Shown here: piece by piece, positions 1 through 8,690 of the stretch
Numbering within the stretch: position 1 is the first letter of the stretch
Layout of the letters: the number at the start of each line of letters is the position of its first letter
Assembly: GCF_000745015.1 (NCBI RefSeq)
Contig: NZ_JQNA01000002.1
Coordinates: 5,456,001 to 5,520,000 of the forward strand
Source of the DNA: Burkholderia sp. 9120
Lineage (GTDB): Bacteria > Pseudomonadota > Gammaproteobacteria > Burkholderiales > Burkholderiaceae
Length of the DNA stretch: 64,000 nucleotides
Direction of reading: 5' to 3'
Position numbers and translations under genes: made by a program
The notes under the pieces: model-generated
Told to the model about the DNA's origin: nothing
What the model saw: the letters and a program-made list of their open reading frames with translations, nothing else
The model's database searches: none

Positions 1-535
1 CGTACAACGCGCCGAAGCGCAAGCCGGCATAGTCGTTACTCGCGAACTTCAGCGAGTTGTTCACCCGAAACGAGTTGTTCAGGTTGTCGTTGTCGTACGG
101 ATGCGCGGACAGATTATTGCCGCCGGGATGATGTCCGGTGAAGCTGAGCGGCGCCAGATAATCCACCACCGAATCGTACTGTCGCCCGAGCGTGATCGTG
201 CCGAGGCTGTTGTTCGTCAGCCCCGTATACGCCTGATAGCCGAACATGCGGCCGCCCTGGCGCAGCGTTCCGTTCATCACGCTGAAGCCGCTTTCGAGCT
301 GGAAAATCGCCGCGGTGCCGCCGCCCAGATCTTCGCGGCCGCGAAAGCCCCAATGGCTGCCCGTCACGTTGCCGCTGCCCGCCTGCACGTTGCTGTGGCC
401 GTTCTGGTTGTTCACGTAGGACAAGCCCGCATCGATAATGCCGTACAGCGCCACGCTCGACTGCGCGTGCGCCATCGGTGCGTGAACCGCGCCGTACCCC
501 GCCGCGCACGCGGCAATCATCAGAACCTTCTTCAT
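1..535 (-). CDS. Gram-negative porin, N-terminal part (runs off the window start)
   Basis: The protein begins MKKVLMIAACAAG, a typical signal peptide ending near AHAQS. It continues with the Burkholderia-type porin start SSVALYGIIDAGLSYVNN and then GFRGREDLGGG and GRQYDSVVDY stretches seen in the outer-membrane general porin (OmpC/Omp32-like) family. Such porins are about 350-390 residue trimeric beta-barrels that let small hydrophilic solutes through the outer membrane. Only the first ~178 residues lie in the window. The ATG at 533-535 is chosen because it gives an intact signal peptide. A 127-bp gap separates it from the ABC operon on the same strand, so co-transcription is uncertain. Confidence 0.9.
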   Translation of the reverse strand, partial: MKKVLMIAACAAGYGAVHAPMAHAQSSVALYGIIDAGLSYVNNQNGHSNVQAGSGNVTGSHWGFRGREDLGGGTAAIFQLESGFSVMNGTLRQGGRMFGYQAYTGLTNNSLGTITLGRQYDSVVDYLAPLSFTGHHPGGNNLSAHPYDNDNLNNSFRVNNSLKFASNDYAGLRFGALY

Positions 536-590
536 TGTTTTCCCCTGGTCAGTCGATAGATCTAGGCAACCGCGAGCGCGCACAACGACG

Positions 591-613
591 CGACGCCTTC
601 AACGAAGGCGTCG
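591..613 (-). terminator. perfect hairpin after the iron ABC operon, possible terminator
   Basis: A 10-bp perfect stem (CGACGCCTTC / GAAGGCGTCG) with a 3-nt AAC loop lies about 50 bp past the stop of the ABC ATPase gene at 663 and before the porin start. No T-run follows on either strand, so it may act as a mRNA-stabilising or Rho-assisted hairpin rather than a classic intrinsic terminator. Confidence 0.4.
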
Positions 614-662
614 TTCGATCTACGGCAAACGGCTTGTGTAGTGGGCTGGCTGGGCCGCGTGG

Positions 663-1481
663 TTAACGGCTGGCGATGCCCGTGCGATCGGCGAGACCGT
701 CGATCAGCACTTGATGGTGTCCACGCGAGCACGGCTCGATTCGCGCGACGACACCGAAAACGTGAGCCAGGCTCGCCGCCGTGACGACGGCCGGCGGTGG
801 TCCGAACTGGACGATGCGGCCGTCGTGCAGCAACATCGCGCGGTCGCAGGCACGCATGGCGACGTTGATGTCGTGCAGCACGACGACGGTCACGATGCCG
901 CGCTCGCGCGTCACGTCGCGCAACACCTGCATCACATGAAACTGATGGTTCAGGTCGAGCGCGGAGAGCGGCTCGTCGAGCAGCAACACTTGCGGATCGC
1001 GCACCAGCGCTTGTGCGATGCCGACCAGTTGACGCTGACCGCCGGACAACTCGTCGAGCGAGCGCGTGGCGAGCGTGTCGATACCGAGGCGTTGCAGCAC
1101 CGCGTGCGCGTGCGCGATATCGTTCGCGTGATGCGCACCGCGCGGTTGCAGCGACGCACCGCGCGTCGCGCGGCACGCCACTAGTACCGACTCCAGCACC
1201 TGCAGCCGCACACCCGCAGGCAGTGCCTGCGGCAGATACACGACGCTATGCGAGCGCGCGCTCGCCGCCGACAACGCGAGCTTCTCGCCATCCAGCGACA
1301 ACGCTCCGCTACTCGCGTGCGTGAGACCCGCCAACGTGCGCAGCAACGTGGATTTACCGCTGCCGTTCGGTCCGAGCAGCGCGGTGATCTGACCGCGCGG
1401 CAGCGGTCCGGCGTCGAGCGAAATGAGAACCTGGCGGCGTCCGTAATTGACGCTCAGGTCGTGAATGTGCAGCCCGCTCAT
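663..1481 (-). CDS. ABC transporter ATP-binding protein, iron/siderophore (FecE/FepC) type
   Basis: This 272-residue cytoplasmic ATPase powers import by the adjacent permease and binding protein. Visible motifs are Walker A GPNGSGKST at about residues 37-45, a Q-loop region (VVYLPQ), the signature LSGGQRQLVGIAQAL, Walker B VLLLDEPLSALD and the switch histidine in VVVLHDIN. Length and order match the FecE/FepC/BtuD family. It is the last gene of a three-gene operon and overlaps the permease gene by 4 nt (1478-1481). The substrate is inferred from the family and the Fur-like site upstream of the first gene; heme, a siderophore or cobalamin all remain possible. Confidence 0.9.
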   Translation of the reverse strand: MSGLHIHDLSVNYGRRQVLISLDAGPLPRGQITALLGPNGSGKSTLLRTLAGLTHASSGALSLDGEKLALSAASARSHSVVYLPQALPAGVRLQVLESVLVACRATRGASLQPRGAHHANDIAHAHAVLQRLGIDTLATRSLDELSGGQRQLVGIAQALVRDPQVLLLDEPLSALDLNHQFHVMQVLRDVTRERGIVTVVVLHDINVAMRACDRAMLLHDGRIVQFGPPPAVVTAASLAHVFGVVARIEPCSRGHHQVLIDGLADRTGIASR

Positions 1482-2548
1482 CCGAGTTGCCCCTGCGATC
1501 GCACGACGATACCGAGAAACTGCGGAATGCCCACCAGCGCCGTGACGATGCCCACGGGAATCAGCACGCCAGGAATGATCAGCTTCGACGCGATCGACGC
1601 CAGCGACAGCATCAGCGCACCGAGCAACGCGCTACCCGGCAGATAGAAACGGTGGTCCTCGCCGAACAGGGTCCGCGCGATATGCGGCGCGATCAGCCCG
1701 ACGAAACCGATCGTGCCGACGAACGACACCGCGAGCGCCGACAGCACCGAGACGCGCAACAGCGTGCCCAGCCGCAAACGTCGCACGTCGATGCCGAAGC
1801 TCGCCGCGCGATCTTCGCCGAGGCGCAGCGCGGTGAGCGTCCACGCGTTGCGCATCGACATGGGCACCGCGATCGCGAGCGCCACGCTCAGCACGGCGAT
1901 CTTGGTCCAGTCGGCACGCGCGAGCGAACCCAGCGTCCAGAACACGAGACCTTGCAGCGCGTCGGCCGATGCGATGAACTGCATCAGCGACACTAGCGCG
2001 TGAAATGCGAACACCAGCGCAATGCCCATCAGCACCACGCCCGCCGTGCTCATGCCGCGCCAACGCGCGACGCCGTCGAGCATCAGCGCGGACAACAGCG
2101 CGAACACGAAGGCATTCGCCGAAACGATCCACGTTTGCGACACACCGGGAATCGCGATGTCGAGCACGATCGCGAGCGACGCGCCAAATGCCGCCGCCGC
2201 CGACACGCCGAGCGTGTACGGACTCGCGAGCGGATTGTTGAGGATGGTCTGCATCTCCGCGCCCGACAAACCCAGCGACGCGCCCACGATCAACGCCATC
2301 ACCGCATACGGCAAGCGGATCTGCCAGACGATCACGCTCGTTGCCGGATCGGCCGAAGACGGATCGAACACCGTGCGCAACAGCGACGCGATCGGCAAAC
2401 CCGACGGGCCGGAGCGCAGATCGAACAGCAACGCGCAGACAATTAACGCGGCGAGCGCCACCAGCGACATCACGCGTCGTTGCGTGAGACGCCGATAGCT
2501 GCGCAGGCTGGCGCCGTGCGGATCAACCTGATTCACAAGCGTGGACAT
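1478..2548 (-). CDS. ABC transporter permease, FecCD/BtuC family
   Basis: This 356-residue inner-membrane permease has many hydrophobic segments and family motifs such as RLPYAVMALIVGASLGLSGA near residue 80, NNPLASPYTLGVS, and FVGLIAPHIARTLFGEDHR near the C-terminus, which is the ATPase-coupling loop. FecCD-family permeases form dimers with about ten helices each. The start at 2546-2548 is used because upstream in-frame codons overlap the binding-protein gene and encode only arginine/serine-rich shadow. It sits 19 nt after the binding-protein stop and overlaps the ATPase gene, so the three genes are one transcription unit. Confidence 0.92.
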   Translation of the reverse strand: MSTLVNQVDPHGASLRSYRRLTQRRVMSLVALAALIVCALLFDLRSGPSGLPIASLLRTVFDPSSADPATSVIVWQIRLPYAVMALIVGASLGLSGAEMQTILNNPLASPYTLGVSAAAAFGASLAIVLDIAIPGVSQTWIVSANAFVFALLSALMLDGVARWRGMSTAGVVLMGIALVFAFHALVSLMQFIASADALQGLVFWTLGSLARADWTKIAVLSVALAIAVPMSMRNAWTLTALRLGEDRAASFGIDVRRLRLGTLLRVSVLSALAVSFVGTIGFVGLIAPHIARTLFGEDHRFYLPGSALLGALMLSLASIASKLIIPGVLIPVGIVTALVGIPQFLGIVVRSQGQLG

Positions 2549-2567
2549 CGATTCGATTCCGCTCCGG

Positions 2568-3839
2568 CTAGTGCGACGCGAGCGCCGCGGCGCTGCCGGT
2601 GCCGCTGCCGGTGCCGTCCACCCAGTACGCGCCGGCAGGCGGTACCGCGAGGAAGCGGCGATACAGTTCCGCTTGCGTCGCGTGCACGTCGAGGTCCTTG
2701 AACTGCTGCGGGTAGAACCACTTCGCGAACGCCTCGATCGCGACGATGTTGTACGGCGAGTCGTAGTAGTTGTGCGAGATGCCATGCACGCGGCCGTCGT
2801 GGATCGCCTTGATCGTGTCGAAGCCCGGCCGCGCGACCAAGGTCGCGAGACTGGCGCGCGCGTCCGAGTCACTGGTCAGCGCGCCCACGCGCAACGACGC
2901 GAGGCCCGGTTTGGTGCGACTGCCCGTCGCGATGTAGACATCCGGACGCGCCGCGATCACCTGTTCCATGCTGATATCGCCGAGTACGCCGGGCACGAGG
3001 CCGGCGGCAATATTGCGGCCGCCCGCCGCCGTGATGAACTCGCCGAAGTTGCCGTTGCCGGCGGTGTGGCAGCAGCCCGCGTCCCACACGCCCGCGAGCA
3101 GATCGACGAACACCTTCGGCCGTTGCGCTTGAGGCACCGCGTCGACCACGCTTTGCACGCGCGCCAGATGCTGTTGATAGAACTGCGCGTACGCATCGGC
3201 TTCCTTCTCGCGATGCATCACCGCGCCGAGCAGCTTGATACTCGGCAACGTGTTTTGCAGCGGATGCAGCCGGAAATCGACGAACACCACCGTCGTGCCG
3301 GTCGCTTCGAGTTGCTTGACGAGCGCGTTATAGCGGCTCGGGCCGTGGCCGGCGAGGCTGAAGATTGCGAGGTCCGGTTTCAGGCTCAACGCCTTCTCGT
3401 CGCTGATGCTGTCTTCGGACGCTTTGCCGATTAGCGGCACCTGCTTGATGCCCGGAAATTGCTCCGCGTACGCGTTGAAGGTCTGCGGGTCCATTGCCGG
3501 CAAATCGCCTTGCCAACCGACAATGCGCGCAAGCGGTTGCTTGCCTTCGAGCAGCGCGACCGCCATCAGCAGACGGCTTTCGCCGAGCAGAATGCGATGC
3601 GGCTCGGCGGGGATGTTGACGATGCGGCCGGCGAGGTCGGTGACCGTGCCGGATGCGGCGGGCGTGATCGACGTCGATGCGGCGGGCGCGGCCGCGAAAG
3701 CCTCGGGGCTACCAATGGCCGCAACCAATGCAATTGACGCGATCGACGTGATCCACGCGATCGACCAACCCACCGCCGCCGCAACGACGCTCAGCCGCGC
3801 AAAACGGGCGCGGCTGGAAAAGCTCCTAAAAATCGACAT
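2568..3839 (-). CDS. ABC transporter periplasmic substrate-binding protein, iron-siderophore/heme type
   Basis: The 423-residue protein has an N-terminal hydrophobic leader ending near EAFAAAPAA, then a TroA/FepB-like fold: GTVTDLAGRIVNIPAEPHRIL at the start of the mature domain, LKPDLAIFSLAGHG, and the second lobe GGRNIAAGLVPG and ARPDVYIATG. It would capture the ferric chelate or heme in the periplasm for the permease and ATPase downstream. The ATG at 3837-3839 is chosen because it directly precedes the leader; an in-frame extension to 4076 would run through the Fur-like site. First gene of the operon. A CC pair (DAGCCHTAG) is unusual for the family and might be a ligand or disulfide site. 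Confidence 0.88.
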   Translation of the reverse strand: MSIFRSFSSRARFARLSVVAAAVGWSIAWITSIASIALVAAIGSPEAFAAAPAASTSITPAASGTVTDLAGRIVNIPAEPHRILLGESRLLMAVALLEGKQPLARIVGWQGDLPAMDPQTFNAYAEQFPGIKQVPLIGKASEDSISDEKALSLKPDLAIFSLAGHGPSRYNALVKQLEATGTTVVFVDFRLHPLQNTLPSIKLLGAVMHREKEADAYAQFYQQHLARVQSVVDAVPQAQRPKVFVDLLAGVWDAGCCHTAGNGNFGEFITAAGGRNIAAGLVPGVLGDISMEQVIAARPDVYIATGSRTKPGLASLRVGALTSDSDARASLATLVARPGFDTIKAIHDGRVHGISHNYYDSPYNIVAIEAFAKWFYPQQFKDLDVHATQAELYRRFLAVPPAGAYWVDGTGSGTGSAAALASH

Positions 3840-3852
3840 GATATAGTTGGTG

Positions 3853-3871
3853 AATGAGAATGATTGCCATT
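3853..3871 (-). promoter_or_regulatory. putative Fur box
   Basis: On the minus strand the 19-mer reads AATGGCAATCATTCTCATT. It closely resembles Fur boxes of Gram-negative bacteria (blocks of NAT(A/T)AT with ATCATTCTCATT-like halves). It lies 14-32 nt upstream of the binding-protein start codon, where Fur-Fe would block transcription. The match is by eye. Confidence 0.65.
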
Positions 3872-4038
3872 TGCCAGCCACTTTAGCGACGCAATGTAAT
3901 GGCGATGTGTTGAAAAAGCGCTGTTTTGTAATGGAATGTGTTGGCGCGGTTCGAACCGCATCCGACGCCCCACGCCGACCCGCAGGGCGGCTACCATCCG
4001 CATCGGCGAATCCCGGGGCAAAGAACAAGAGTTTGACG

Positions 4039-4752
4039 ATGGACCACATATTGATCGTCGATGACGATCCCAACATCCGCCATTTGCTGCGCGACTATCT
4101 GCGCGACATGGGCTATGACGCGAGCACCGCCGGCAACGGCGCGGAGATGCAGCGGATCATCCATTCGTCGCAGGTGGATCTTGTCGTGCTGGATCTGATG
4201 CTCGACGGCGAAGACGGCCTCGACATCACGCGCGAACTGCGGCGCTCGCACAGTGTGCCGATCATCATTCTGAGCGCGCGCGGCGGGCTGCTCGACCGGA
4301 TTCTCGGCCTGGAAATGGGCGCGGACGATTACCTGCCCAAGCCCTTCGACCCGCGTGAACTGGTCGCCAAAATCAAGGTGGTGCTCAGGCGCACACGCGC
4401 CATGCCGGTGGCGCCGCGCGCGGATGCGAACGCCTTCGTCAGCTTCGCCGGCTGGCGGCTCGATACGCGCATGAAGCAGATGCTGTCGCCGGAGGGCGTG
4501 GTCGTGTCGCTCGGCGGCTCCGATTACCGCACACTGCGCACGCTGCTCGATCATCCGAACCGGCCGCTATCGCGCGAGTTTCTGCTCGATCAGGTGTTCG
4601 GCAAGGAACGCACCCCGCTCGACCGTTCGATCGACGTGTGCATCAGCCGCTTGCGCCAGCATCTGAAAGATGTGGCGCGGCGCGCGGAAGTGATCCGCAC
4701 GGTGCGCAACGAAGGCTATATGCTGGTCGCCGATGTGGCGTATGAAGCGTGA
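4039..4752 (+). CDS. OmpR-family response regulator
   Basis: This 237-residue protein has an N-terminal receiver domain (MDHILIVDDDPNIR; acidic pocket D8-D10, phosphoacceptor D52 in VVLDLMLDGEDG, T/S position in IIILSARGG, conserved lysine in YLPKPFDPREL) and a C-terminal winged-helix DNA-binding domain (LLDHPNRPLSREFLLDQVFG, RSIDVCISRLRQHL, IRTVRNEGYML). It is the transcriptional partner of the histidine kinase directly downstream. The ATG at 4039 removes an N-terminal extension that would overlap the divergent iron operon promoter. The target genes are not evident; the neighbouring iron importer is one possibility. Confidence 0.93.
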   Translation: MDHILIVDDDPNIRHLLRDYLRDMGYDASTAGNGAEMQRIIHSSQVDLVVLDLMLDGEDGLDITRELRRSHSVPIIILSARGGLLDRILGLEMGADDYLPKPFDPRELVAKIKVVLRRTRAMPVAPRADANAFVSFAGWRLDTRMKQMLSPEGVVVSLGGSDYRTLRTLLDHPNRPLSREFLLDQVFGKERTPLDRSIDVCISRLRQHLKDVARRAEVIRTVRNEGYMLVADVAYEA

Positions 4753-4765
4753 GGCGCGCGCGTTC

Positions 4766-6229
4766 ATGAAGCGCCTGTTGCCGCGCTCGCTGCCACGCTT
4801 GCTGCCACGCGCATTGACTCGCCTATGGCCCGACACGCTTTACGGCCGACTCGTGCTGATTCTCGTGGTCGGCATGTTCGGCGGCCAGTTGTTCACCAGC
4901 ACGATCTGGTTCGAGACACACGACAACCGCACGCTCGAAATTCCCGCCCGTCTGTTCGCGAGCCGTCTCGCCGATACAGTGCGGCTCCTGCAACACGCGC
5001 CCGACGACGCCGCGCGCCGCGCGATCATCGGGCAACTCGGCGACGAGCGCTATCGGCTCAGGCAGATCGACGCGCCGGTCGCCTCGCCGGTCGAACACGC
5101 CGACGGTCAGGTCGCGCAATACATGGTGGGAAATCTGCTGTCGGGCGTGATTGCGCGGCGTCTCAAGGAACCCGTCGACGTGCGTCTGCTCGACGCCCAC
5201 CTGCGCGACGAGTCCGGCCACCACTCCGGCATGCTGAGCCTGTTCAATTCACGCATGCCGACCGGCGATTTTCATGTGCAGCTCAAAGTGCCGAACGGTC
5301 CGTGGCTCGATGTCGAGGCCAATGAAGGACAGGCCGGCATGCAGACCCAACCGTGGTCGCTGGTGCTCGACTATCTGCTACGGATTTACTTCGTGCGCTT
5401 CATGGCGGTGTTTCTGCTCGCGCTCGTCGCGGTGCGATTTGCCGTGCGTCCGCTGAGAGAACTCGCGAAGGCGGCCGAGGCGCTGGGCCGCAATATTTAT
5501 CGTCCGCCGTTGCCGGTCAGCGGGCCGCGCGAAGTGCGCACCGCGGCGCAATCGTTCAATACGATGCAGAAGCAACTGACCGACGGCCTCGCCGCGCGCA
5601 CGCGTTTTCTGGCCGCCGTGTCGCACGATCTGCGCTCGCCGCTTACGCGTCTGCGCTTGCGCGCCGAAATGCTGCCCGATCCGGCATGGCGCGAGCGGCT
5701 GCGTGGCGATCTCGACGAGATGGAAGCGATGGTGCGCACGACGCTCGACGCCGTGCAGGGCGTGGAAATCACCGAAGCGCGCCACGACATCGATCTCGAT
5801 TCGATGCTCGACAGCATCGCCGCGGATGCGCGCGAAGCAGGTCATGCGGCAACGGTGGAGGGCAATGCGTTACGCCCCTTCCCCGGTTATCCGCGCAACC
5901 TGAAGCGTTGTTTGCAGAACCTCGTCGACAACGCGATCCGCTACGGCGGCGAAGCGTCGATACGGGTCAGCGATATGGCGGGAGAAGTACAGATCGTGGT
6001 CGGCGATAACGGTCCCGGTATCGCCGATGAAGCCATGCTCGAACGCGTCTTCGAGCCCTATTTCAGACTCGCTGCGCAAGGTGTCACGGGAGCGACAGCA
6101 ACGACGGGCACCGGACTCGGGCTCACCATCGCGAGAAGTATCGCGGCCGCGCATGGCGGCACGCTTGTGCTCAGAAACCGGCCGAACGGTGGGCTCGACG
6201 CGGTTTTGACACTGCAGCGGTATAGCTAA
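4766..6229 (+). CDS. sensor histidine kinase of an OmpR-type two-component system
   Basis: This inner-membrane kinase of about 487 residues has one hydrophobic segment near residues 20-40 (LYGRLVLILVVGMFGG), a periplasmic sensor region of about 150 residues, a second helix (RFMAVFLLALVAVRFAV), a HAMP linker (RPLRELAKAAEALG), a HisKA domain with H287 in AAVSHDLRSPLTRLRLR, and an HATPase domain with N box LVDNAIRYGG, G1 GDNGPGIAD and G2 GTGLGLTIARSIAAAHGG. I favour the ATG at 4766 because GAGG lies nine bases upstream; an ATG at 4742 would overlap the regulator by 11 nt. Periplasmic ligand unknown. It is convergent with the GST gene. Confidence 0.92.
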   Translation: MKRLLPRSLPRLLPRALTRLWPDTLYGRLVLILVVGMFGGQLFTSTIWFETHDNRTLEIPARLFASRLADTVRLLQHAPDDAARRAIIGQLGDERYRLRQIDAPVASPVEHADGQVAQYMVGNLLSGVIARRLKEPVDVRLLDAHLRDESGHHSGMLSLFNSRMPTGDFHVQLKVPNGPWLDVEANEGQAGMQTQPWSLVLDYLLRIYFVRFMAVFLLALVAVRFAVRPLRELAKAAEALGRNIYRPPLPVSGPREVRTAAQSFNTMQKQLTDGLAARTRFLAAVSHDLRSPLTRLRLRAEMLPDPAWRERLRGDLDEMEAMVRTTLDAVQGVEITEARHDIDLDSMLDSIAADAREAGHAATVEGNALRPFPGYPRNLKRCLQNLVDNAIRYGGEASIRVSDMAGEVQIVVGDNGPGIADEAMLERVFEPYFRLAAQGVTGATATTGTGLGLTIARSIAAAHGGTLVLRNRPNGGLDAVLTLQRYS

Positions 6230-6240
6230 CGCCCGGCCTG

Positions 6241-6852
6241 TTACGCGCCAGCCTTTTCCACCGCGCGCTGGTACGCGGGCCGAGCTTCGAAGCGGTCGAC
6301 GAACGCCGTGAGATTCGGGAACGCGTCGCGTCCGCAGAAACGCAGCGCCGTCTGCGCGACGTAAGAAAGCTGGATATCCGCACCCGACAATTCGCTACCG
6401 AGCAGATAGTCGCGGCCGGCGAGTTCCTGATTCAGAAAGCCCAGGTGATTCTGCAATTCACTGCTGATCCGCGGTTGCAGCGGCGCAGCGCCGTCGCCCA
6501 GGCGCGCGGTGTAGACCTTCAGCATCAGCGGCAGCATCGCCGAGCCTTCGGCATAGTGCAGAAACTGCGAGTAACGGTCGTATTCGGGCGTGCCGTAAGC
6601 CGGGCCCAAACGACCGTTGCCATAACGGCGAATCAGATAGTCGACGATCGCGCCGGACTCGAAAATCACTGCGTCGCCGTCGCGAATCACCGGAGCCTTG
6701 CCCAGCGGATGAATCGCCATCAGTTCGGGCGGAGCGAGACGGGTGTCGGGATTGCGCTGATATTGAACGAGCTTGTAGTCGAGGCCGAGTTCTTCCAGCA
6801 GCCAGGTGATACGGCGTGAACGGGATTCGTTGAGGTGATGGACTTCGATCAT
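6241..6852 (-). CDS. glutathione S-transferase family protein
   Basis: This 203-residue cytosolic protein has a thioredoxin-like N-domain (MIEVHHLNESRSRRITWLLEELGLDYKL) with the conserved substrate-binding turn GKAPVIRDGDAVIFESGAIVDYL, and an all-helical C-domain (LGSELSGADIQLSYVAQTA). The serine in NESRSRR sits where bacterial beta or theta-like GSTs place the catalytic residue. It would conjugate glutathione to electrophiles or act as a peroxidase; the substrate is unknown. The start at 6850-6852 is favoured over an upstream one that adds a leader-like HSFFHLPTPPGHI stretch. A neighbouring reductase and TetR gene on the same strand suggest a shared electrophile-stress theme, but no shared promoter was seen. 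Confidence 0.88.
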   Translation of the reverse strand: MIEVHHLNESRSRRITWLLEELGLDYKLVQYQRNPDTRLAPPELMAIHPLGKAPVIRDGDAVIFESGAIVDYLIRRYGNGRLGPAYGTPEYDRYSQFLHYAEGSAMLPLMLKVYTARLGDGAAPLQPRISSELQNHLGFLNQELAGRDYLLGSELSGADIQLSYVAQTALRFCGRDAFPNLTAFVDRFEARPAYQRAVEKAGA

Positions 6853-6973
6853 GATGTGGCCCGGTGGAGTGGGAAGGTGGAAGAAAGAGTGAAGCATGCG
6901 CGCAGTTGCGAATCGCGTCGAGGATTCGCAACTGCCGTGTCGTTAGGGCACAAGCCCCGGCTCAAACTCAAGC

Positions 6974-7954
6974 TCAGGCGAAACGCAGCAACACCTTGCC
7001 CTTGCGTGCGCTCTTGCCACTCGCCTCAGCCGCCAACGCCACGTTCTCCACATCGAATACCGCGTCCACCGGCAACTTCAACTCGCCGGATGCCGCCAGC
7101 CCGATCAGTTCGCCGACCATGCGCGCTTTATCCGCAGCCGAAGTGACTTCGAAAATCTTGCTGGCCCAAAAGCCTTTGACCGTTGCCTGCTTGAAGATCG
7201 CATCGCCGGAACTGAGCCGCATCGGCTCGTTCGACATTGCGCCGAACGACACCAGCGTGCCGTTTTCGCCGAGCAGGCCGAAGATGTCGCCACTCGCATC
7301 GCCGCCCACCGAGTCGACGCCCGCGACCAGCGGCGCCTCGCCGATCAACTCGCGCACACGCTTCTTCCAGCCGTCGCCGTCCGTCGACACCGCATTGCCG
7401 ATGCCGATCTCGGCCAGTTCCGCCACGCCCGCTTCGCGCCGCACCAGATTCACGACATGGATACCGCGCGAATTGGCGAGCATCGCCAGCGTCTTACCGA
7501 CTGCGCCGTTCGCCGTGTTCTGGATGAACCACTGGCCCGCTTCCAGATGCAGATACTCGAGCAACATCACGGCGCTCAACGGCATGGCGATCAACTGACA
7601 GCCTACTTCGTCGCTGACCGCATCCGGCAGCGGAATCACCGCAGCCGCCGGTGCCAGCACGTAATCGGCCCACGCCTCGTGAATGCCGGCCACCACCACG
7701 CGTTGACCGACCTTCACATGCGCGACGCCTTCGCCCACCGCATCGATCACCCCGGCGACTTCGGTGCCGCCCACGGCCGGCAGCGTCGGCTTGTAGCCGT
7801 ACTGACCGCGAATGGTCCAGAGGTCGTGATTGTGAATCGGCGACAAGGTCGCTTTGATCCGCACCTGGCCCGCGCCCGGATTCGGCGTGGGACGCTCGGC
7901 GAGTTGCAGCACTTCGGCCGGATTGCCGAAAGCGGAATAGAGGACGCTACGCAA
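6974..7954 (-). CDS. zinc-independent medium-chain (MDR) NAD(P)H oxidoreductase
   Basis: The protein has 326 residues from a TTG start (codon 7952-7954), chosen because GGAG lies seven bases upstream and the mature domain begins at once (LRSVLYSAFGNPAEVLQL). It shows a GroES-like fold (LPAVGGTEVAGVIDAVGEGV), then a nucleotide-binding domain with NTANGAVGKTLAMLANSRG. No cysteine cluster for structural zinc is seen, so it fits the quinone oxidoreductase/enoyl reductase branch. It probably reduces electrophilic enones, aldehydes or quinones. It lies 107 bp downstream of a TetR gene on the same strand and may be its target. Confidence 0.85.
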   Translation of the reverse strand: MRSVLYSAFGNPAEVLQLAERPTPNPGAGQVRIKATLSPIHNHDLWTIRGQYGYKPTLPAVGGTEVAGVIDAVGEGVAHVKVGQRVVVAGIHEAWADYVLAPAAAVIPLPDAVSDEVGCQLIAMPLSAVMLLEYLHLEAGQWFIQNTANGAVGKTLAMLANSRGIHVVNLVRREAGVAELAEIGIGNAVSTDGDGWKKRVRELIGEAPLVAGVDSVGGDASGDIFGLLGENGTLVSFGAMSNEPMRLSSGDAIFKQATVKGFWASKIFEVTSAADKARMVGELIGLAASGELKLPVDAVFDVENVALAAEASGKSARKGKVLLRFA

Positions 7955-8061
7955 AGTCGATCTCCTTGAACGTGCAACGATTGAAGCTCCGCATGACCTG
8001 GAGCCGGTGCTTGTGTATGGGATAGGTCGGCGGCCTGTCGAGACCACGACACGCCGCGAAA

Positions 8062-8652
8062 TCACAGCGCGCGCAGCACGCTTTGCGTCACCGCCATGGC
8101 TTGCGCCATCGCGCTGCCGTCTTTGCGCAGCTTGGTGACGAGCGCCGCGCCGAGCCACATGTGATAGAGCAGTTCCGCCGCCTCTTTGGCGCGGATCTCC
8201 GGCGACAGCGAACCGTCGGCCTTGCCCTCTTCGATCACGCGCGCCAGACGCATCATCAACCGATCGACGCCGTCGCGCAGCACGATACGCATCTCGTCGG
8301 ACAGGTCGCCGACTTCCGCGCTCAGCTTCACCACCAGACACTTTTCGTCGCCGTCCTGGTCGAGCTGCTCCTGTTGCCACGCGGACCAGTAGCTGAGCAG
8401 CTTGTCGCGACCGTTGACGCCGGGTTGGCCGAACAGCGCGTCGAGTCGCGCCGCGTAGTCCGCAACGTACTGTTGCAGCAGCTCGCTGCCGAACGCTTCC
8501 TTCGAACCGAAGTAGTGATAGAACGACCCTTTCGGGATGTCGGCCGTGGTCAGAATCTCGTTCAGACCCACGCCGACAAAACCCTTACGCGCGATCAGCG
8601 CGCGGCCGGCATCGAGGATGTGCCGACGGATGTGTGGATGGCTAGCTCTCAT
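8062..8652 (-). CDS. TetR-family repressor, NemR/AcuR-like
   Basis: This 196-residue protein has an N-terminal HTH (HIRRHILDAGRALIARKGFVGVGLNEILTTADIPKGSFYHYFGSKEAF) and a ligand-binding C-domain with a single conserved cysteine in GDEKCLVVKLSAEVGDLSDEMR, a pattern shared by electrophile- or acrylate-sensing TetR proteins such as NemR and AcuR. It probably represses itself and the downstream MDR reductase gene. A TAGAC(N5)GTCTA palindrome lies 24-38 nt upstream of the start codon and fits an operator of this subfamily. The ligand is not known from sequence. Confidence 0.9.
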   Translation of the reverse strand: MRASHPHIRRHILDAGRALIARKGFVGVGLNEILTTADIPKGSFYHYFGSKEAFGSELLQQYVADYAARLDALFGQPGVNGRDKLLSYWSAWQQEQLDQDGDEKCLVVKLSAEVGDLSDEMRIVLRDGVDRLMMRLARVIEEGKADGSLSPEIRAKEAAELLYHMWLGAALVTKLRKDGSAMAQAMAVTQSVLRAL

Positions 8653-8675
8653 AGGTGACGGATTATGGCCGCAAT

Positions 8676-8690
8676 TAGACCAGTCGTCTA
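8676..8690. promoter_or_regulatory. candidate TetR operator, TAGAC(N5)GTCTA
   Basis: A perfect 5-bp inverted repeat with a 5-nt spacer (TAGACCAGTCGTCTA) lies directly upstream of the TetR gene. NemR/AcuR-type repressors use TAGAC..GTCTA half-sites, so autoregulation is likely. It also overlaps the stop of the small upstream ORF by three bases. Confidence 0.6.

Noticed and set aside
1478..2872. 464-codon version of the permease gene
   Set aside because: The first 108 codons are Arg/Ser/Thr-rich and overlap the binding-protein gene; the membrane protein starts at 2548.
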